Made by a program: the position numbers and the translations under genes. DNA of 64,000 nt from Lumbricus rubellus (taxonomy: Eukaryota > Annelida > Clitellata > Crassiclitellata > Lumbricidae). Location: positions 43,683,505 to 43,747,504 of the forward strand of contig OX243814.1 in assembly GCA_945859605.1 (NCBI GenBank). The letters run 5' to 3'. Positions 10,543 through 19,541 of the stretch are shown here, one piece after another; within the stretch, counting starts at the first letter, position 1, and every line of letters begins with the position of its first letter. The notes beneath the pieces were generated by a model, which saw nothing but the letters and a program-made list of their open reading frames with translations, made no database searches and was not told the origin of the DNA.

Positions 10543-11716
10543 AATTCGTATGAGAGCGCCCATATCAAGATGAAATGAACGAACTCCGGCGTCGATGTAG
10601 ATCAGCCGAGAACAGCGATCAATACAACGGGGATCCGACGTGAATCATTCAAGCATATCAAAGGTCGATGTAACGTATCGCGCTAGCACCAACGATCAAT
10701 AATGAGGACTTGCACTGAAAGAATTCACGACACGTATCGAAAGAAAGCAGAATCGTATACAGCGTATCGGCTTGCAACTCTCTATCGACACTTAAGCGAC
10801 GCACCGTGTAGCAGGCATTATTCCACCGGAAATCAGCATTAAAATATAGATGTATGGCTATCGTATACATCTGTTTTCGACCGTTTTCGACCTGTAATTC
10901 GAATTAAATTCATATCTTTTCAACCGTTCGTGTTATCGATTCCGGATATATTACAAACTTGTTGCCCGATATTTTATCCGTCTTTCGACGTATTTCGATT
11001 TTCGATATCACTACCCGCCGAAATTTTATACGCGGTCAAAGTCGAAAGTAGCTGTCTGCACGCTATACTTTGGCTATAAAATGCGAATCGGTCTTCCGTA
11101 GATAAACTTTTCAGTCGTAGCAGATATCGCTTAGCTCTTTACAGTAATTTTATAGCCAAACGATTTAGCGATCGAACGGCGTATTCGAAAAGTGTGTATT
11201 GGTCATAGCTCCGACGCTATAAGGAAAACCGCGACCCTACCTCGGTCGATTTCATCCCGTCAGTTATCAGCTTAGTTTCAAATTCAAATCGCTCTTGTGG
11301 CATTTCCGCCACAGTCACACCCAAATACTTATTACAGAGTAGTAAGCTACTAGAAGGCCCAAAGTAACTGGCCTGACTGTTTTGAGATTAAGAGTAGGCA
11401 TAATAAACTTCATAGAGCCCGTTAACACTTTATATTCTGAAACAAACCTGATCTTAAAAAATTAGTCATTTTACAAAAACCTGCTGTTCGATTGGCTGGC
11501 CTGCGTGGTTTGTCGGCTGTGGCGGGTCAGTAAGCAAGCACGCAACGTCAGTGAACTTAGTGAAATTAATTGGTTTCTTACACTTACTGATTTTACAAAT
11601 GGTTTAGGTGACACTGAGACTAGCAAAAGACAATTTTTGGCTAATAGCAATAAAACTCTCTGCTCAGGGGCATTCGGTGCACCGCCCCGAATGGACCTAT
11701 GGTAAACACGGCCCTG
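10543..11716. other. CpG-rich DNA of unknown origin, segment 3, and right end of composite unit
   Basis: About 10543-11330 is rich in TCGA/CGAT and lacks a convincing reading frame. From about 11330 the texture returns to AT-rich DNA up to the TIR at 11703-11716. It holds a TATA-like promoter candidate at 11075. Confidence 0.45.
11075..11116 (+). promoter_or_regulatory. Candidate TATA/initiator promoter
   Basis: TATAAAA at 11075-11081 is followed about 30 bp later by TCAGTC (11111-11116), the spacing and form of an animal TATA-plus-initiator core promoter. It lies in CpG-rich DNA with no clear gene downstream. If real, it may be the promoter of the unidentified parental element. Confidence 0.3.
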
Positions 11717-11734
11717 TGGACCAGCAATTATTAT

Positions 11735-12082
11735 CAGTGGTGTAGTCCTAAAAAATGAAGTGGGGAACGCAAAAAAAAGTGGAGGAACGCTTCATATTAG
11801 GCTTACAAATTTTTTCTCAATTATTAATTTATTGTTATTACAGTAGGCCTACTACTGTACTACTGTACTATTTTCATTTGTCATTAGCTTTACAAGCCAT
11901 TGAACACATACATGTATATAAATATATCTGCGAAAATGCGAAAGGCTCCAGTAAGTAAGCAGCTGAAACTGCGAATCTTAAATTTTTTGTTTCCTCCCTG
12001 GAAAAAAGTGGGGGAACAGCGTTCCCCCGCGAAAAAAAGGGGGGAACGGCGTTCCCCCGCGTTCCCCCCCACTACACCACTG
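11735..12082. mobile_element. MITE, 348 bp, hAT-like
   Basis: Perfect 12-bp inverted ends CAGTGGTGTAGT / ACTACACCACTG. Flanked by the 8-bp direct repeat ATTATTAT (11727-11734 and 12083-12090). Near the right end it has two GTTCCCCCGCG-type repeats. It inserted only 10 bp outside the composite unit's right target duplication. Confidence 0.85.
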
Positions 12083-12238
12083 ATTATTATACGAACAGGA
12101 TAATTAATTTTGTCGGAAAGTTAGGCGTGATCCTTGCAGCCACGTGCCTTGTCGCAGTGGGATGTTGTGCCTACAGCTACGCGGACTTCTCCATCTGTCT
12201 TGCCGATCCTTTAAACATAGCACCATTAGGGCTTAGTT

Positions 12239-12457
12239 ATAGTAAGTGGGTTCCTATAATGTTGGTTAGGTTCAGGTTTAGGGGTCGTGAGGGTCGGTTA
12301 AGATTAGGCTAGGTATCGCAAGGGTCGGTTAGGTTCAGGTTAAGAAATAGGCATCGTGAGGATCGGCTATAGGATCAGGTTAGGCATCGTGAGGGTCGGT
12401 TAGGGTTAGGTATAGGGTTAGTGCAGCCATTTATTAACATAGGGACCCGCTTACTAT
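12239..12457. mobile_element. Small TIR element with GGTTAGG-type internal repeats
   Basis: The left end ATAGTAAGTGGG pairs with CCCGCTTACTAT at the right, with inverted similarity extending about 28 bp. The interior consists of degenerate units of about 30-40 bp containing GGTTAGG, GTTCAGG and GTGAGGGTCGG. It ends in a telomere-like TTAGGGTTAGG string. A target duplication could not be decided; TA is possible. Confidence 0.5.
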
Positions 12458-12699
12458 TTAGCCTAACTATGCCCACCATTGGGTGGTTGTTAGCACACTG
12501 TCTCGCAGCATGTTACGGATGCCATGCTGCTGCAAGAAATTAACGCTGATTTGTTTATCGTGAACTAAAGCCGAAATTCTTAAGAAATTCATGGCGTTCA
12601 TGTGGGCATTGAGGGCGTCCAAGAAATAAACGTGCTATAAGTTAATCGGATTTCACCATTAGGCTACATTACGTCACTAAAAACCAGTGCGTAAATTTA
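12458..12699. other. No gene seen
   Basis: AT-rich intervening sequence with no supported feature. Confidence 0.4.
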
Positions 12700-12810
12700 T
12701 AATTATGCAGTGCGTAAACATACGGCATATTGTGGCGGTGAACTAACCGACAAGGTAGACAGACGAAACTGTGGCGGTGAATTAACCGACAAGTACCAAT
12801 TGTTTTAAGA
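12700..12810. repeat. Right arm of the long-range inverted repeat
   Basis: Contains the exact reverse complement (12770-12794) of 3852-3876, plus a second degenerate TGTGGCGGTGAA unit at about 12730-12755. It mirrors the two-unit structure of the left arm. Confidence 0.7.
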
Positions 12811-12834
12811 CTGTTTACTGTATAATATATGCTT

Positions 12835-13730
12835 GAAGCGTTTGTGTGAAACACGGCACGTAGGCCCTAGGCCTGTCATGGCGAGCCTTCTACACTCCAT
12901 TCTGTTCTGCGTTGCATCCTTCAGTTGTTCCAGATTCATTCCTGTCGTCCTGTGTATATCTTCCATCCATCTGGTTCTCGGTCGTCCTCTTCTCCTTGCA
13001 CCCTATCCACACGCCAGCATCATCGCCTTCTCCAGTCCATCCGTGCGCATCACGTGACCGAAATACACCAGCTTCTGTTTGATGATCCTCTGCAGCAATG
13101 ACATAATTATCCCCTCTTAGTTGCCCTATCTCCTGGATCACAGATTCATTTGTCCTTCTCTCCCTCCACGATATCCCCAGCAGCTTCCTCCATATCCACA
13201 TTTCACACGCAGCAATGTTGTTATCCAACGCCTTCGTTTTCGTCCACGTCTCGCTTCCATATAACACTATGGGAAAAATCATTGCTTTGACCAATCTCGT
13301 CTTTGTCTGTAAACTCACATGCCTGTCCCTCCATATCTTATCCATCCCCTGCATTGCAGCTTTGCCCATTGAAATTCTCCTCCTCACCTCTGAACCGCAT
13401 CTTCCCTCTTTCTCCACCATTGAGCCCAAAAATGAGAAACTTGTCACCACATCTATTTCTTCTCCATCCATTTCGAATGTATCCCATTCTGCTGTGGTCA
13501 TTATCTTAGTCTTTTTGATGTTGAAATACAACCCTGCTTTTTCACTTTCCTTCTTTAGTCTTCGTATGAATTCCGCGAGATCATCTTTTCTCCCCGCCAG
13601 TAGTGTGGTATCATCTGCATATCTTAGATTGTTTAGTATTTTTCCTGCTATCTTTATTCCTTCGTTTGCATCATCCATCTCTGCCATTCGTATTACTCTT
13701 TCTGCATACAGGTTAAACAAGAACGGTCGC
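12835..13730 (-). pseudogene. RTE-like LINE fragment
   Basis: The minus strand begins within the RT palm: FLFNLYAERV, then ILNNLRYADDTTLLA with the YADD catalytic motif. It continues through SFSFLGSMVEKEGRC, VLYGSETWT and CEMWIWRKLLGISWRE. Near 13080 the frame shifts, and the conserved tail continues in another frame (FGHVMRTDGLEKAMM, then RGRPRTRWMEDI). The 5' half with the endonuclease and the first RT blocks is missing. It is a different copy from the LINE at 8936-10540. Confidence 0.88.
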
Positions 13731-14282
13731 CTGATAGTTAATCATACAAAATTTCCAATATTTAGATAGGCTAATTGAATCAAAAATATGATTCCACCAT
13801 ATCTAAGCCTACATAATAGAAACGTATGATTTTGTGTAACACTGTTTGTAGTAAAAAATCGTCTGATCCACGCGACCAATTCTTTCCAAACTTTACAAAA
13901 ATACTTCTTAGCACCCGACAACAAACATGAGGGAAAAGGATAGGTATTGGGCCTATACCGTAGGCCTATAATATAAAAAAACTGGAGGCCTTCGAAATGT
14001 GGACATTGTATTCAATGAAGAAAATCAGCTGGATGGAAGATAAGAATAGGAAGAAGAGCGGCCAGGTCAAAAATTGTTCACTTTGTGATACAGGCATGAC
14101 ATTAATTTTTGGTAGGCCTACACACCACGAAAATGTCACAAAAATTTTTTTGGCTATAGGGCCATCGCAGATTTGACCCATGGCCCCAATGGCCGACCCG
14201 TTTACAGATTTTAAATTATCTTAGCTTCTAGTGCACTTAGAATCTTCATCTTGGTGTATAAACATACATGTACATACATGTA
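13731..14282. other. No gene seen
   Basis: AT-rich intergenic stretch with two TAGGCCTA palindromes (about 13961 and 14112). No reading frame or structured repeat could be supported. Confidence 0.4.
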
Positions 14283-14330
14283 GTTAAGGGCGAGGATTCC
14301 AACAAGACCATTAAAAATGTTCCCCAGAGC
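14283..14330. repeat. Left arm of inverted repeat around a broken gene
   Basis: Its reverse complement matches 15378-15426 imperfectly: both contain CTGGGGAACA and TGTTGGAATCCTCGCCCTTAAC-like sequence. The arms bracket the two oppositely oriented gene fragments at 14356-14875. Confidence 0.65.
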
Positions 14331-14355
14331 TTCTATGACTGTTGGAAGAGCAAGG

Positions 14356-14530
14356 CTACGTATTTTTCTGGACTGATGGCACGCGCCATCTGAAGTTTTT
14401 GCCTGAGGCAAAACCAACCCACAGTTCATCAATGCTCAGCTGCTTAACTGCTGCTATGGCCAACACCAACACGTCAGAGTCAGCGGCGCGTACGATCACC
14501 TTGCGATAACCATGTTTCGTGGCAACGGAG
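14356..14530 (-). pseudogene. Fragment of an uncharacterised repeat-associated protein, N-proximal part
   Basis: The minus-strand frame contains KVIVRAADSDVLVLAIAAVKQL followed by ELWVGFASGKNFRW. This matches my memory of a widespread uncharacterised family in marine invertebrate genomes, where D-x-D-V-x-V-L-A and GKxFRY lie upstream of a GCDTVSSF motif. Only this short block is present, and it is cut at about 14530, where the family continues on the other strand. Confidence 0.5.
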
Positions 14531-14875
14531 ACAGGCATTCAGCGGATGTGACACAGTATCGTCCTGTGCTGGCCGCGAAAAAAGGACTGTCTGGGACAAT
14601 TGGAAGACATTTAGTGACGTCACCTCTGCACATTCGCATCAACTCCCAGCTCTGTTTATGATCAGTTTGATGCAATTGAACGCTTTGTGATTCTTCTGTA
14701 CTACCGCGCTAGTGGTGAGAAGGTGAATGAGGCGAGAAAGCAACAGTTACTGTTCGCACAGATAGACAGACCTATGGAAGGTATGTACAATTGTACATGT
14801 AGGATACAGTGCAAATGTGCGAAACCTTCTCTACAGTGTACTGGTATCTGTCTCTTTAGAGGCCTGTGCGTCCGT
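14530..14875 (+). pseudogene. Fragment of the same family, C-proximal part, inverted
   Basis: The plus-strand frame starts QAFSGCDTVSS and continues REKRTVWDNWKTFSDVTSAH. After frame changes it gives ILLYYRASGEKVNEARKQ. A cysteine-rich end follows (CRIQCKCAKPSLQCTGIC) that resembles the CXC-type C-terminus of the same family. It abuts the minus-strand fragment head to head, so a normally contiguous gene has been inverted at the junction near 14530. It is non-functional. Confidence 0.5.
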
Positions 14876-15755
14876 TAATTACGTGGATGATGTTGTATAA
14901 TTCTGTGGTCATTACTTTGTTTGGATAAAGGCTCCCTAATGTAGACTTAACACATGTTTGTCGCGATACACATATACGAGAACATCAGTAGGCCTAATAT
15001 CTTGAACTGCATTTCATTCCAAAACTTGTTTTATGGCCAAAATAAAATGAAACACAATCAGAAGTTTCAGAATTAGTAAGATGCAATAAATAGCTTGGAT
15101 TATACTATATTTTTTACTTGAAGCACAATGAACCGATAACAGCTGATTTTCAAATAAGCAGGAAATTTTTACCATGCCGCACCATTGACGTCCTTGGCTG
15201 CAAATCTTGTGAACAGACACGTTTGTATTTAATTCCACTGGAATGCCTATCCTTAACTATGTACGTTTAGACACCAAAATGCGAATTCTATGTGAACTGA
15301 AAATTAAGATGTTGAAAATATCCTTTTTAGATCGGCCATTTTGGAAATTGGCCATTTTTTAAAATGGCCGCCATTAAAGCCCTGGGGAACACTTGCAATG
15401 GCTCTGTTGGAATCCTCGCCCTTAACCCATTATAGTGCATGATTTTTCAAAATCATCTCAAAATATAAAAACTTTGTTGCAAATGATGAGTTTGGACAAT
15501 ACCTAACACAAATTCTGCAAAAGTTTTGCTTTTGATGCTTTAGGAGTGTAAACTTCGAAAAGAGCCTTCTCAACAAGCGTTTTTTGTAACCCTTAGTAGC
15601 CTACTTCCCTTCCATGTAACTGAGTTGCGGTTTTGTCAACCTGTGTTTTTTTTCACATTAAACGAATATATATATATATATATAAATAACTTATGCGCGG
15701 TATTGCGTGCTCGGTCGGCGGTTGTGCGCGCACTTTTGTGTGCGCGGTTTGACAG
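14876..15755. other. No gene seen; includes right arm of inverted repeat and (TA)n
   Basis: AT-rich. It contains the partner of the 14283-14330 repeat at 15378-15426, a short AT microsatellite (15668-15686), and GC-rich flank up to the TA target at 15756. Inverted GGCCATTTTGG/AAAATGGCC motifs occur near 15335-15370. Confidence 0.5.
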
Positions 15756-15766
15756 TAGGGTGGAGT

Positions 15767-16182
15767 GGGGCAAAAGGCCTAGGTGGGGTGAAACGCCTAG
15801 GGCCTTCGTAGAGCCTCTGCAGTATTTAAGTGCTATAAAATTATACATAATATGCTGGCGCCATCTGAAGTTACCTTCTGATATCGAGTTTGTTTATTTC
15901 GGTTCGCGGTAAGTGAAAATATTTCATTTCTGAATTATTTGGACACTTTTGCTAAATGTTGTGACCTCACAGTTTGACGATTTGCGAAAGCAAGTGGTAT
16001 GCGATTCGATATAGTTATGGGCAGACAGACAGAGCTCGCAACGACGTTTTCAATGATATCTTGATGTATTAGCGATATTGCAGGATAACGACACTGTAAA
16101 TATTTTAGATAAATCGGGGCTTTTGGGGTAATACGCCCACCCTCTATATGGGGTGAAACGCCCATGGTGGGCGTTTTACCCC
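15767..16182. other. Left subterminal motif array, copy 1
   Basis: Five copies of a 13-bp motif close to GGGGYRAAANGCC: 15767, 15785, 16125 and 16150 on the plus strand, and 16170 on the minus strand. The first lies within the TIR. Such subterminal repeats are usually transposase binding sites; that role is inferred here. Confidence 0.7.
15822..15908 (+). promoter_or_regulatory. Promoter and untranslated first exon of transposase gene, copy 1
   Basis: GTATTTAAG and CTATAAAATT (about 15822-15842) form a TATA-like core. A strong donor (GCG|GTAAGT, exon end 15908) follows. A matching acceptor TTGTTTTTAG ends at 16296, eight bases before the start ATG at 16305. A noncoding first exon with a 388-bp intron is inferred. 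The same sites recur 3,783, 7,566 and 11,349 bp downstream. Confidence 0.55.
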
Positions 16183-16304
16183 GCAACGACCCACGTGTAA
16201 AGTAGGCTTGTTGCTAAATTCTTGTTCGCTTGCTTGCTATTGTGATAATCGTTTTGGTAGGGTATGGTAAATGAGTCTGCAATGAATTGTTTTTAGATTA
16301 CATC

Positions 16305-18934
16305 ATGGTACGTGTCTACAAGCGAAAGTCGGAAAGAGGAGAGTATGGTGAAGAGAGACTTGCTACAGCATTGGAAGCCCTTAGTCAGGGCATGCCTCTC
16401 ATTCAAGCGAGTAGGGAGATGGGCATACCCGCGCGAACCTTGCGCCGACATCGTGACCACCATACCACGATGCCAGGTGTGTTGAAGTTGGGATGCCATA
16501 CGCCAGTACTATCTGTTGCCCTTGAATCTGAACTTTGCAATCATATAAAATATATGGAAAAGGCTTTGTACGGTCTCACTCCAAGAGATGTCAGACGTCT
16601 TGCTTTTGACATGGCCGAGGCAGCAGGCATCAATCATAGGTTCTGTATGAAAAGTCAGATGGCTGGGAAGGACTGGCTCTCTGGGTTCTTCTCAAGATAT
16701 CCAGATCTTTCAATACGTGCGCCACAGGGAACAAATCTATCGCGTGCAGTGGCTTTCAACAGACCTAAAGTCAAGCAATTCTTTGACGTCTACAGGCAAC
16801 TACTTGTTGATGTTCCATGCACACCATCAAGAATCTGGAACATGGATGAAACTGGAATCACCAACGTGCAACGTCCAGGGAAAATCATCGCTACTAAGGG
16901 GCAGAGAACCGTTGGTAAAGTGACAAGTGGCGAGCGAGGCGCAACCGTTACAGTGATATGCGCAATGAGTGCGATTGGTGCATTTTTGCCACCAATGTTC
17001 ATCTATCCACGAAAAAGGATGATTCCAGCTCTGCTCAATGGTGCACCACCACAATCTGTGGGATACACAAGTACAAGCGGATGGACAGATTCAGAGCTAT
17101 TCATTAAATGGCTTCAGCATTTTGTCGATTTCACTCGTGCATCCACAGACAATCCGCAAATTATAATACTTGATGGTCATCACAGCCACAAGACTCTGAG
17201 CGCTATCACTTTTGCACGTGAGAATGGTCTGCATCTTCTCACTCTTCCACCGCACTCCACCCACAAGATGCAGCCGCTTGATAGAAGCTATTTCAAGTCA
17301 CTCAAGAGCGGTTACAATGTTGCTGCCGATTCCTGGATGGTCTCCCATCCGGGAAAACGTATTTCATTCTACGACATGGCAGGCATATTTGGCACTGCAT
17401 ATTTGCGAACGGCTACACCCGAAAAGGCCGTCAATGGATTTAAGTGCAGTGGACTGTGGCCATTCGATCCTGAGGTGTTCACTGACGACGACTTCCAGGC
17501 AGCAACAGTTACCGAAGAGGCACTGCCGGTCCCTCCGACTCCCACCGTCGTTCAGCCGGTGACTGCTGATGCACCGTCGGTCCCTCCGACTCCCACCGTC
17601 GTCCAGCCGGTGACTGCTGATGCACCGTCGGTCCCTCCGACTCCCACCGTCGTTCAGCCGGTGACTGCTGATGCACCGTCGGTCCCTCCGACTCCCACCG
17701 TCGTTCAGCCGGTGACTGCTGATGCACCGTCGGTCCCTCCGACTCCCACCGTCGTTCAGCCGGTGACTGCTGATGCACCGTCGGTCCCTCCGACTCCCAC
17801 CGTCGTTCAGCCGGTGACTGCTGATGCACCGTCGGTCCCTCCGACTCCCACCGTCGTTCAGCCGGTGACTGCTGATGCACCGTCGGTCCCTCCGACTCCC
17901 ACCGTCGTTCAGCCGGTGACTGCTGATGCACCGTCGGTCCCTCCGACTCCCACCGTCGTTCAGCCGGTGACTGCTGATGCACAGGCTTCTGCTCAACTGA
18001 GTGATGCTGAACGAGGTAGGTAACTTATTACATTTAGTGTTGCTTAGCCATTTGATTATTAGGCCTATTGTATTCGTTTATTAGTAGAATGTGACGAGAA
18101 CCCGCGCCTACATTTACATCAATGCAGTTGATGATTGGTAGTTAGTCAAGTTAGAATTAAATTATGAGAAACACAGTGAATATAAGTTTGGGCCTGGTGA
18201 ACATTTTCCTTTTAATTTTAAGTTTCTAAGTAGGCCATAGGCCTACTTTTTATATTGAACTTGATGTACTCTGGCCTTCTACATAAATGGTTTTGTGGAT
18301 GTGTGCAATTGCAGCTCGGAGACTGATCTTGGCAATATCACCTCGTCCGAAGATCTCTGGTGTACGCTCTCGAACACGTAAAGCTGAATCTGCAACGCTT
18401 TTAACAGGATCGCCATACAAGAATGAATTGGAAGACAAGTTGAAAGTCGCGGAAGCACGTTCTTCCGCCATTGCTTCCAAGGCCGCTGCGAAGACTGCCG
18501 CTCTCATTAAGAGCCTGGAGTCAACGAAACAAAGGAAACGCAGTTCAAACGACGACCCACAGCCTTCGACGTCAACAACCGGACGGAAGAAAAGAGCGAA
18601 ACTTCTTCCTAAAACCAAAACCGCAGCGAAACAAAGGAAACGCAGTTCAAACGACGACCCACAGCCTTCGACGTCAACAACCGGACGGAAGAAAAGAGCG
18701 AAACTTCTTCCTAAAACCAAAACCGCAGCGGTGAGAAGTAAGAAGCGCAAAGCGACACACGATGATACCAGCAGTGAAGACGAGGAATGGCCATGCCTGA
18801 TATGCGGCGAACCTTTCGCTAACAGCATGTCCCGTGAGAAATGGGTCCAGTGCCAACAGTGTGCGAAGTGGGCACACGAGGCTTGCACAGATGGTTATTC
18901 CTATTTCACCTGCCCAAACTGCGAGTCTGACTAG
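16305..18934 (+). CDS. Pogo-superfamily transposase with PHD-like finger, copy 1 (spliced)
   Basis: DNA transposase that would cut and paste the element. Coding exons are 16305-18015 and 18315-18934. The donor GAG|GTAGGT and acceptor AATTGCAG join in matching phase 1, giving about 776 aa. The ATG at 16305 is chosen because an acceptor lies just upstream; an upstream in-frame ATG at 16287 falls inside the intron. Residues 19-51 form a psq-type helix-turn-helix and about 69-150 a CENP-B-like second DNA-binding region. The DDE_1 core follows, with catalytic Asp181 (WNMDETGI), Asp290 (IILDGHHSH) and Asp326 (MQPLDRSYF). Residues 407-559 are nine 17-aa Pro/Thr/Val repeats. Exon 3 has LTGSPYKNELE, a duplicated basic block, and a C-terminal C-x2-C...H-x2-C...C-x2-C PHD-like finger (last 50 aa). 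Copy 1 has Arg147 where the other copies have Pro. The frame is intact. Confidence 0.9.
17523..17981 (+). repeat. 51-bp coding minisatellite, nine units, copy 1
   Basis: Nine in-frame 51-bp units, each encoding VPPTPTVVQPVTADAPS-like 17 residues. Only scattered variants are seen; the second unit has a synonymous C (GTCGTCCAG). The equivalent arrays at 21306-21764, 25089-25547 and 28872-29330 also have nine units and carry the same second-unit variant. Confidence 0.95.
18016..18314 (+). other. Second intron of transposase gene, copy 1
   Basis: 299-bp AT-rich intron between GAG|GTAGGT and TTGCAG|CT. Reading through it would stop the protein three codons after the donor and detach the zinc finger. 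The matching phase and the family-typical LTGSPYKNELE sequence just downstream support splicing. It contains two TAGGCCTA palindromes. Confidence 0.7.
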
Positions 18935-19280
18935 ACTAGGCCTACTGCATTTTATAACTGTAGTTGGTATATGATGCATGTCCATTCCTGATCTTGGTTA
19001 CTCGATTCACCTGATTCTTGTTGCCAAGTGTTTTTTAATTCTGACTGCTGCGGCTGCTGTGATAGTCTATCGAGTGAGCTGTGTCTTGTGAGCTGGGACT
19101 TGCTACGAGAGATCTAATGGACATTATTGACAGTTTTTGTATTTTTTAATAGGCCTGGGACATTCTGCACGTATTCGGCTGTGCTTAGGTCACTTTCAGT
19201 GCATGTGTAGGCCTATTGGACTGTCTAATAAATCTTATGTGTTCTCATTTTTCAGCATTATAACTAAAGTTACACAGTGC

Positions 19281-19532
19281 GGGGTAAAACGCCCACCCAT
19301 GGGCTTTTTGCCTCACACGTGTGGGCCTTTTACCCCACCCACGGGGCAAGACGCCCTTTTTGGGTGTCGAAAGAAAATCATCCCCACACATTACTGATGC
19401 TGTAGATAGACATTATTATGGTACTTTTATACAGCAAAATGAATGATGTATCTACCTGCACATATTTCATAGTTATAGTGTAATAACTTTTTGAGATATG
19501 ACAATTGACCTGAAAAGTGGGCCTTTTGCCCC
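19281..19532. other. Right subterminal motif array, copy 1
   Basis: Five copies of the GGGGYRAAANGCC motif: plus strand at 19281 and 19343, minus strand at 19302, 19324 and 19520. The last lies within the right TIR. This mirrors the five sites at the left end. Confidence 0.7.
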
Positions 19533-19541
19533 ACTCTACCC

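Larger units (their letters stand above)
3996..11716. mobile_element. Large hAT-like composite unit, 7.7 kb
   Basis: Both ends are the perfect 14-bp inverted repeat CAGGGCCGTGTTTA, with weaker subterminal similarity containing GGTGCA. Perfect 8-bp direct repeats TGGACCAG lie immediately outside (3988-3995 and 11717-11724). TIR plus an 8-bp duplication is the hAT signature. No hAT transposase is recognisable inside. The interior holds a MITE, CpG-rich DNA of unknown origin, an L2/CR1-like LINE, and an RTE-like LINE split by a further element. Much of its length is therefore secondary insertion. Confidence 0.75.
15758..19541 (+). mobile_element. Pogo-like transposon copy 1
   Basis: 3,784-bp unit with TIRs of about 22 bp. 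The left TIR has one mismatch to the right one (G at 15762 where the other copies have A). It carries one three-exon gene. It is the most diverged copy of the array and the only one with a true left flank. Confidence 0.9.

Noticed and set aside
17364..17996. Minus-strand repetitive frames opposite the 51-bp minisatellite (and in copies 2-4)
   Set aside because: A 51-bp period is divisible by three, so antisense frames stay open; they have no family resemblance and oppose the transposase gene.
18250..18888. Minus-strand 212-codon frame opposite the zinc-finger exon
   Set aside because: Shadow of the exon; the plus-strand cysteine pattern, splice phase and family motif identify the real gene.
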